Assembly (NCBI GenBank): GCA_020637615.1 | Contig: JACKKC010000051.1 | Location: 1 to 10,096 of the forward strand | Direction: 5' to 3' | Length of the DNA stretch: 10,096 nt | DNA from: Rhodovulum sp. | GTDB lineage: Bacteria; Pseudomonadota; Alphaproteobacteria; Rhodobacterales; Rhodobacteraceae | Shown: one piece after another, positions 6,669 to 10,096 of the stretch | Numbering within the stretch: the first letter of the stretch is position 1 | Layout: the number at the start of each line of letters is the position of its first letter | The notes under the pieces: model-generated | The model's database searches: none | What the model was told of the DNA's origin: nothing | The model's input: only the letters and a program-made list of their open reading frames with translations | Position numbers and translations under genes: made by a program

Positions 6669-7184
6669 TCAGGCGTCGTCGCTGCCGAACGCGGCCTGCA
6701 CGCGGGCGGCGCTTACCGCCGTGATCTGGCCGATCGCGGCTTCGAGCTCCGATTCGCGGTCATTCGCCAGTCGGGTTCGGAATTCCTGCAGGACACTCTC
6801 CATGTCCTTGTGGCGCACCAGGGCGGTGATGAAGGGGAAGCCGTATTTGTCGTTGTAGCGCGCGTTCAGCTCGGCCAGATCCTCCCGGTGCTCGGTGTCG
6901 CGCGCGGTCAGGTTCAGCCGGCCCTGCTCGGCCTGCGATTCCGCGGTCATGGCCAGCGGATTGTCCGGCGCCAGCTCGGGATGGGCACGAAAGAGCGCCA
7001 CCCGCGCGGCCTCGTCCAGCTCGCGAAGCTCTGCACTGATCGCATGCGAGAGGTCCTCCGCGGTCCGGAACGGGCGACGCGCCGCGACTTTCGCCGCGAT
7101 CTGGGGTGCCCGCTCGATCAACGGAGAGACGATTGCGATGGCCTCGTCGTGATCGGCCTGATTGAGATCGCTGAGTTTGCCCAT
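6669..7184 (-). CDS. uraD: 2-oxo-4-hydroxy-4-carboxy-5-ureidoimidazoline (OHCU) decarboxylase
   Basis: A 171-residue cytosolic enzyme that decarboxylates OHCU to (S)-allantoin, the last step of the urate-to-allantoin branch. Diagnostic motifs are HPELA (68-72, with the catalytic histidine), ES..EQG (82-88, with the catalytic glutamate), NARYNDKYGFPFI (107-119) and the C-terminal RLANDRESEL region. All match the family, and length is typical. ATG 7184 gives MGKLSDLNQAD; an in-frame GTG at 7190 has a better-placed AGGCG and could be used instead. The in-frame ATG at 7244 lies inside the promoter-like box shared with the SBP1 leader and is rejected. This is the first gene of a minus-strand operon with tctBAC, so a ureide-pathway enzyme is linked to a carboxylate-type transporter. 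Its partner UraH-like gene is 2.5 kb away in a separate unit. Confidence 0.93.
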   Translation of the reverse strand: MGKLSDLNQADHDEAIAIVSPLIERAPQIAAKVAARRPFRTAEDLSHAISAELRELDEAARVALFRAHPELAPDNPLAMTAESQAEQGRLNLTARDTEHREDLAELNARYNDKYGFPFITALVRHKDMESVLQEFRTRLANDRESELEAAIGQITAVSAARVQAAFGSDDA

Positions 7185-7239
7185 GGTCACATTTCGCCTG
7201 TTGCCTTCCCGAACAGCGTAGGGGCGAATCCTGTTGCGG

Positions 7240-7282
7240 GCCATAGAATAATAATGACACGTCCGTTCTTAATATTAGAACG
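7240..7282 (-). promoter_or_regulatory. uraD-tctBAC promoter box with operator dyad
   Basis: Read on the minus strand, CGTTC (7282-7278), a 9-base spacer and GAACG (7268-7264) form a perfect 5-bp-arm dyad. Twelve bases later comes TTATTCTATGGC (7251-7240). The same box at the same spacing precedes SBP1 at 110-152. A -10 of TATTCT or TTCTAT would put the start near 7235, leaving a leader of about 50 bases before ATG 7184. The dyad overlaps the -35 position, which itself has a poor consensus. Confidence 0.6.
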
Positions 7283-7374
7283 ATCTTCCGACGGACGGTT
7301 GCGACGCCGGTGATCGAGCGGCCGCGGCAGTGCCTCGGAAGTGCAGCAGGGCCTCTGAGCGGGTCGGGTCCAGC

Positions 7375-7393
7375 CGTTCTGAATAACGGAACG
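7375..7393 (+). promoter_or_regulatory. Second CGTTC-N9-GAACG operator, upstream of SBP3
   Basis: CGTTC (7375-7379) and GAACG (7389-7393) repeat the dyad found at 7264-7282. With flanking bases the two units match at 17 of 21 positions, including the AATA inside the spacer. No TTATTCTATGGC box follows here. It lies about 15 bases before a TTGACA hexamer (7408-7413), so it probably serves the SBP3 promoter or lets a regulator bridge both sites. Confidence 0.55.
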
Positions 7394-7394
7394 A

Positions 7395-7414
7395 ATGTCA
7401 AATCTCTTTGACAT
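7395..7414 (+). promoter_or_regulatory. Perfect ATGTCAAA-N4-TTTGACAT palindrome over a -35-like TTGACA
   Basis: Arms 7395-7402 and 7407-7414 are exact reverse complements around TCTC. The right arm contains a consensus -35 hexamer TTGACA (7408-7413), but the expected -10 position (about 7431-7436, TCGTGA) is poor. The sequence is unlike the CGTTC dyads, so it is probably the operator of a different regulator acting on SBP3. Confidence 0.5.
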
Positions 7415-7521
7415 TGTTTGAAACGAATCGTCGTGAGACTGTGCCCGCGACAGCATGGAAAGACATCGCTTTCCCCCACAGGGTCGTGGCTGCGCCGCGA
7501 TGGATTCAAAGGAACTCAGCT

Positions 7522-8535
7522 ATGGCAAACGAGAGTGGCACCACCACGGCACATATGTCGGGGACGGCATTGCTGCCGGTCCGTTTCATCCTCAACACCT
7601 TCTATTCCGGGCCGCAGGCCTGGTTCTTCCTGGCCGCCGACAACGGGCATTTCCGGGACGAAAGGCTCGATGTGCAGTTCACCGAGGGCACTTCGTTGGC
7701 GCGGGCCGTCGAAACGATGACCTCCGGGGATTTCGATGCCGGCTACGGCGACCTGAACGAGCTGATCCGCATGAAGGCCGAAGGCAAGCTGCCGGCGCCG
7801 GTCGCGGTGATGACCATCCACAACCGCCCGCCCTATACGATCGCCGTGCGCAGCGACGGGCCGGTCAAGACCGCCGCCGACCTGGCCGGCAAGCGGCTGG
7901 TCTCGCATCCCCAGGATGCCGCGCTGCTCCTGTTCCCGGAATTCTGCCGGGCCACCGGTCTCGATCCCGAGAGCGTCGACATCACCATTTCCGAACTGAC
8001 CCATGTCGAGCTCTCCGCACAGATGATGAATGGCGAATGGGACGGCATCTTCGGCTTCGTGAACACCATCAATTCGCAGGCCATCGAGGCGGGGATCGAC
8101 CCGTTCACCGCCCTGCATCACTTGACCTGGCACGAGCATGTCCCCGACCTCTACGGCGGTGCGCTGATGGTCACTCATGATTTCCTCAACGCCCATCCCG
8201 GGGCGGTCGCCGGCCTCGTGCGGGCGATCAACCGCGGGCTGAAGGATACCGTCGCCGATATCGATGCCGCCATCGAGGCGGTGGCCCGCCGCAATCCGCA
8301 AATCGACCGCAAGGCCAATCGCGAGCGGCTGACCGGGACGCTGGCGCTGGAAATGGGCCATCCCGACGGTTTTGCCGACGGTCTGGGCGATGCCGACGAC
8401 GCGAGGCTGGAGGGGATCGCCCGGCTGATCGTCGAGACCAAGGGCTATGCCGGCGCACCGCCGCAGCCGCGCGAGATCTTCCGGCGCGATTTCCTGCCGC
8501 CGAAGGCGGACCGCGCCCGTCCGCCGGCCGGCTGA
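7522..8535 (+). CDS. NMT1/THI5-like substrate-binding family protein without signal peptide (SBP3)
   Basis: A 337-residue protein of the same family as SBP1 and SBP2, closest to SBP1. Shared landmarks are DAGYGD (72-77), HPQDAA (129-134), FGFVNT (177-182), LYGGALM (210-216) and the C-terminal DFLPP. Unlike its paralogues it has no leader: MANESGTTTAHMSGTALLPV runs directly into the first domain strand. AAAGGA (7508-7513) lies eight bases before ATG 7522. The in-frame extension back to TTG 7408 adds no hydrophobic segment and runs through the promoter palindrome. It may be a cytosolic ligand-binding protein or enzyme (fungal THI5 is a cytosolic enzyme of this fold, but the cysteine-rich THI5 motif is absent), or an exported protein whose leader was lost. 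It is divergent from uraD and convergent with the LysR gene. Confidence 0.85.
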   Translation: MANESGTTTAHMSGTALLPVRFILNTFYSGPQAWFFLAADNGHFRDERLDVQFTEGTSLARAVETMTSGDFDAGYGDLNELIRMKAEGKLPAPVAVMTIHNRPPYTIAVRSDGPVKTAADLAGKRLVSHPQDAALLLFPEFCRATGLDPESVDITISELTHVELSAQMMNGEWDGIFGFVNTINSQAIEAGIDPFTALHHLTWHEHVPDLYGGALMVTHDFLNAHPGAVAGLVRAINRGLKDTVADIDAAIEAVARRNPQIDRKANRERLTGTLALEMGHPDGFADGLGDADDARLEGIARLIVETKGYAGAPPQPREIFRRDFLPPKADRARPPAG

Positions 8536-8543
8536 GCGGCCGG
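8524..8543 (+). terminator. GC hairpin across the SBP3 stop codon
   Basis: CCGGCCG (8524-8530) and CGGCCGG (8537-8543) pair perfectly with the TGA stop in the 6-base loop. More GC-rich self-complementary sequence follows in the 40-base gap before the convergent LysR stop. There is no T-run, so it is only a candidate for ending converging transcripts. Confidence 0.3.
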
Positions 8544-8575
8544 GGCCACGGTCCCGTCGGTCGGGGGCCGGCGGG

Positions 8576-9505
8576 TCAGCCGGCCGGCTTGCCGGCAACT
8601 ACCTGATGCTCCAGGATCTCGACCGCGATGGCGATGATCTTCTGGGTGGTGGCGGAGGCCGGGATGAGCGCGTTGGAGATCACGCTGAAAGATTGCTGGA
8701 ACATGTCCTTGTCGCTGATCGGCACGAAGCGCAGCAGGCCCTGATGTAGCTCCGCCGCGGCGTCCACCTCGGACGTCGCGGCGATGAACTGGCCCGACAG
8801 GACCAGCAGTTTCATCAGCTGGATGGAATTGACCTGGACGCTCTGCACCGCCGCGTTGAAGATCCAGCCGTGATGCGCCTCCATCAGGCGGCGGATCGAC
8901 AGCGCCGCGCTCTGCACGGCGATCGGATAGGTGACGAATTCCTTCAGGCTGATGCTTTCCATCTGCGCGACGGGATGATCGGGGATGGCGAGGCAGCCCA
9001 GCGGAAACTTCCGCGACCAATGGACGATCAGATCGTCGTCCGGCCATGCGTTCACCACCGCCGCCAGATCGTAATCGCCGTTCAGCACGCCCTTGACCGC
9101 GTGGTCGGGGCTGGTGGTGGTGATCTCGGCATGGACATGGGGAAAGCGCCCGGTGATCTCGCGCGCGAATTCCAGCGCGAATCCGTTCACCATCCCGTCC
9201 ATGCAGGCGATGCGGATATGGCCGTATTCGATGCCGCGCTGGGTGATCAGCGTCGACCAGAGCCGGGTATTGTCCAGCCGCCAGTCCCGCGCCAGGTCCA
9301 GGAACATCTGCCCGGAGGGCGTCACCACCATGCCATGGGCGCTGCGCTCGAACAGCATCTCGCCCAGCGCGTCCTCCAGGGCCTTGATCTGTCGGTGAAT
9401 GGCCGAGGCCGAGATGCCGATCTCGCGCGAGGCGGCCTGGATCGACCCGAGCTGGGCCACCCGTTCGAGATATTGCAGCGACCGCGGCACCAGCTGAACC
9501 GACAT
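8576..9505 (-). CDS. LysR-type transcriptional regulator
   Basis: A 309-residue cytosolic DNA-binding regulator. The N-terminal winged helix-turn-helix spans about 9-66; the segment SIQAASREIGISASAIHRQI at 21-40 matches the LysR recognition region, followed by LEDALGEMLFERS (43-55). Residues from about 95 form the effector-binding domain. Length is typical. GGAGG nine bases upstream supports ATG 9505. It is divergent from the uraH-like gene across a 159-base gap that contains a GCATTC-N9-GAATGC dyad (9560-9580), the usual arrangement for LysR autoregulation and control of the neighbour. Possible own promoter elements on the minus strand are TTCCAA (9577-9572) and TAGGAT (9554-9549), so the dyad overlaps its -35. 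The inducer is unknown; a purine- or ureide-derived metabolite is an inference from the neighbours. Confidence 0.93.
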   Translation of the reverse strand: MSVQLVPRSLQYLERVAQLGSIQAASREIGISASAIHRQIKALEDALGEMLFERSAHGMVVTPSGQMFLDLARDWRLDNTRLWSTLITQRGIEYGHIRIACMDGMVNGFALEFAREITGRFPHVHAEITTTSPDHAVKGVLNGDYDLAAVVNAWPDDDLIVHWSRKFPLGCLAIPDHPVAQMESISLKEFVTYPIAVQSAALSIRRLMEAHHGWIFNAAVQSVQVNSIQLMKLLVLSGQFIAATSEVDAAAELHQGLLRFVPISDKDMFQQSFSVISNALIPASATTQKIIAIAVEILEHQVVAGKPAG

Positions 9506-9559
9506 TTCGGCATTCCTCCCTCGGGCGCGGCGCCGGTGCCGCCGGCGCATCCTAGCAGT

Positions 9560-9596
9560 GCATTCGATCCTTTGGAATGCGCAGCAAATTTATCTG
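9560..9596 (+). promoter_or_regulatory. LysR-box dyad and promoter of the uraH-like gene
   Basis: GCATTC (9560-9565) and GAATGC (9575-9580) are perfect 6-bp arms around nine bases, the same TTC-N9-GAA core found upstream of SBP1, uraD and SBP3. Ten to eleven bases downstream is TTATCT (9590-9595) or TATCTG (9591-9596), a possible -10 within two bases of the position seen at the SBP1 site. A 6-bp hairpin GGAGCG-AAA-CGCTCC (9601-9615) would sit at the start of the uraH transcript. Confidence 0.55.
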
Positions 9597-9664
9597 CCAT
9601 GGAGCGAAACGCTCCGGCATGCCACCCTGACCCGAACCCCTGACGCTTCACAAGGAGAGCCCTC

Positions 9665-10042
9665 TTGTCCATCGATCCCGAACAGAAGGCTGGCGGCATT
9701 TCGGTCCATGCCGTCGACATCGCCCGCGGCGTCCCCGCCGCCGGCCTCGGTGTGCGCCTCTTCCTGCTGGGCGCCGAAAGGGTCGAGATCGCATCCGGCA
9801 ATTGCTCGGGCGGCGGGTTGCTGCAGCACCCGGTCATGGACGGGGCCGGCGTGCAGCGCGGCGTCTACGAGGCGGAATTCGATGTCGGCGACTACTACCG
9901 CGCGAACGGCGTCGCGATCCCGGATCCGTCGTTCCTGGACGTGGCGATCTTCCGCTTCGGCATCGACAAGCTGGCCGAGCATTTCCACCTCCCCTTCAAG
10001 TTCACCCCCTGGGGCTTCTCGCTGTTCCGCGGCGGCGCCTGA
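9665..10042 (+). CDS. uraH: Transthyretin-like / 5-hydroxyisourate hydrolase family protein, altered active site
   Basis: A 125-residue protein of the HIU hydrolase family, which normally opens 5-hydroxyisourate to OHCU, the substrate of UraD. Family features are SVHAVDIARGVPAAGL (13-28, first active-site histidine H15), YEAEFDVGDYYRANGV (68-83), PDPSFLDVAIFRF (86-98) and EHFHLPFKFTPWGFSLFRGG (105-124, second histidine region). Length is typical. Two departures stand out. The usual NxDGR turn reads NCSGGG (46-51), losing the conserved arginine, and the C-terminal YRGS tetrapeptide reads FRGG plus one alanine. Both positions contribute to catalysis in known members. AAGGAG (9652-9657), seven bases before TTG 9665, supports a TTG start; no ATG is better placed. 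Membership of the family is firm; activity on hydroxyisourate is uncertain. Confidence 0.82.
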   Translation: MSIDPEQKAGGISVHAVDIARGVPAAGLGVRLFLLGAERVEIASGNCSGGGLLQHPVMDGAGVQRGVYEAEFDVGDYYRANGVAIPDPSFLDVAIFRFGIDKLAEHFHLPFKFTPWGFSLFRGGA

Positions 10043-10096
10043 CGGAAGAGGGCAAAGCTCGGCGAACAGGTCGCGGCGCGTCTCCGGCGCAGCCTG
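10043..10096. other. Right edge, no supported feature
   Basis: The 54 bases after the uraH-like stop show no hairpin with a T-tail and no start codon with a ribosome site. A minus-strand frame stays open to the edge, but it is also open through the uraH gene, so it is not evidence for a gene. Confidence 0.4.

Larger units (their letters stand above)
7185..7521. other. Divergent uraD / SBP3 control region
   Basis: This 337-base AT-richer stretch holds no gene. It contains the uraD promoter-like box and its dyad (7240-7282), a second copy of that dyad (7375-7393) and a separate palindrome (7395-7414). The two dyad units, 7263-7283 and 7374-7394, agree at 17 of 21 positions and lie 111 bases apart. 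The SBP3 leader follows from about 7415 to 7521. Confidence 0.6.

Noticed and set aside
6669..7244. Longer uraD form starting at ATG 7244
   Set aside because: That ATG lies inside the TTATTCTATGGC box, which is also found upstream of SBP1, where it is followed at once by a stop; the box is promoter sequence, not coding.
4626..7313. 895-codon plus-strand frame
   Set aside because: Antisense to tctA, tctB and uraD, and rich in histidine, arginine and glutamine; shadow frame.
7408..7521. N-terminal extension of SBP3 from TTG 7408
   Set aside because: It starts inside a palindrome with a -35-like hexamer, has no ribosome site, and adds no signal peptide; ATG 7522 has AAAGGA at good spacing.
7522..8535. 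SBP3 as a bacterial THI5 (HMP-P synthase) orthologue
   Set aside because: The fold family matches, but the cysteine-rich motif of THI5 enzymes is not present, so only the family can be stated.
9590..9988. Minus-strand frame over the uraH-like gene and right edge
   Set aside because: Antisense to a gene with clear family motifs and a strong ribosome site.
1..10096. tRNA, rRNA, CRISPR array, IS element or attachment site
   Set aside because: No tRNA-like cloverleaf, no regularly spaced repeats, no transposase motif and no flanking inverted or target-site repeats were seen.

Overview
The window reads as accessory catabolic and transport DNA from a GC-rich proteobacterium. An alphaproteobacterium is the best guess, from very high third-position GC, twin-arginine leaders on binding proteins, a tripartite tricarboxylate transporter (TTT) and purine-ring genes. 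That placement is an inference. No RNA genes, IS elements, CRISPR arrays or phage genes are visible.

Layout. Bases 3-176 hold the 3' end of an unidentified plus-strand gene. Next is a plus-strand cluster (389-3204): two exported NMT1/THI5-like ABC-type binding proteins (here SBP1 and SBP2) and a zinc nucleobase/nucleoside deaminase. A 429-base intergenic region with a strong hairpin separates it from a tightly packed minus-strand operon (7184 down to 3634): uraD (OHCU decarboxylase), tctB, tctA and tctC. Divergent from uraD lies a third NMT1/THI5-like protein (SBP3, 7522-8535), which has no visible signal peptide. The right end holds a LysR-type regulator (9505 down to 8576) divergent from a transthyretin-like HIU-hydrolase family gene (9665-10042).

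How the genes may work together. UraH and UraD are the two enzymes that turn 5-hydroxyisourate into (S)-allantoin, and the deaminase family includes guanine and cytosine deaminases. The locus therefore looks like uptake and degradation of a purine- or pyrimidine-derived compound. Xanthine dehydrogenase, urate oxidase and any ABC permease or ATPase are absent from the window. The UraH-like protein has lost family-typical residues at two catalytic positions, so its substrate may not be ordinary hydroxyisourate.

Main new observation. All three transcription units containing purine-type genes, plus the SBP3 gene, have a TTC-N9-GAA dyad upstream (110-128, 7264-7282, 7375-7393, 9560-9580). Two of these sites, on opposite strands about 7 kb apart, also share an identical TTATTCTATGGC box at the same distance. 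This suggests one regulon, perhaps run by the local LysR protein.
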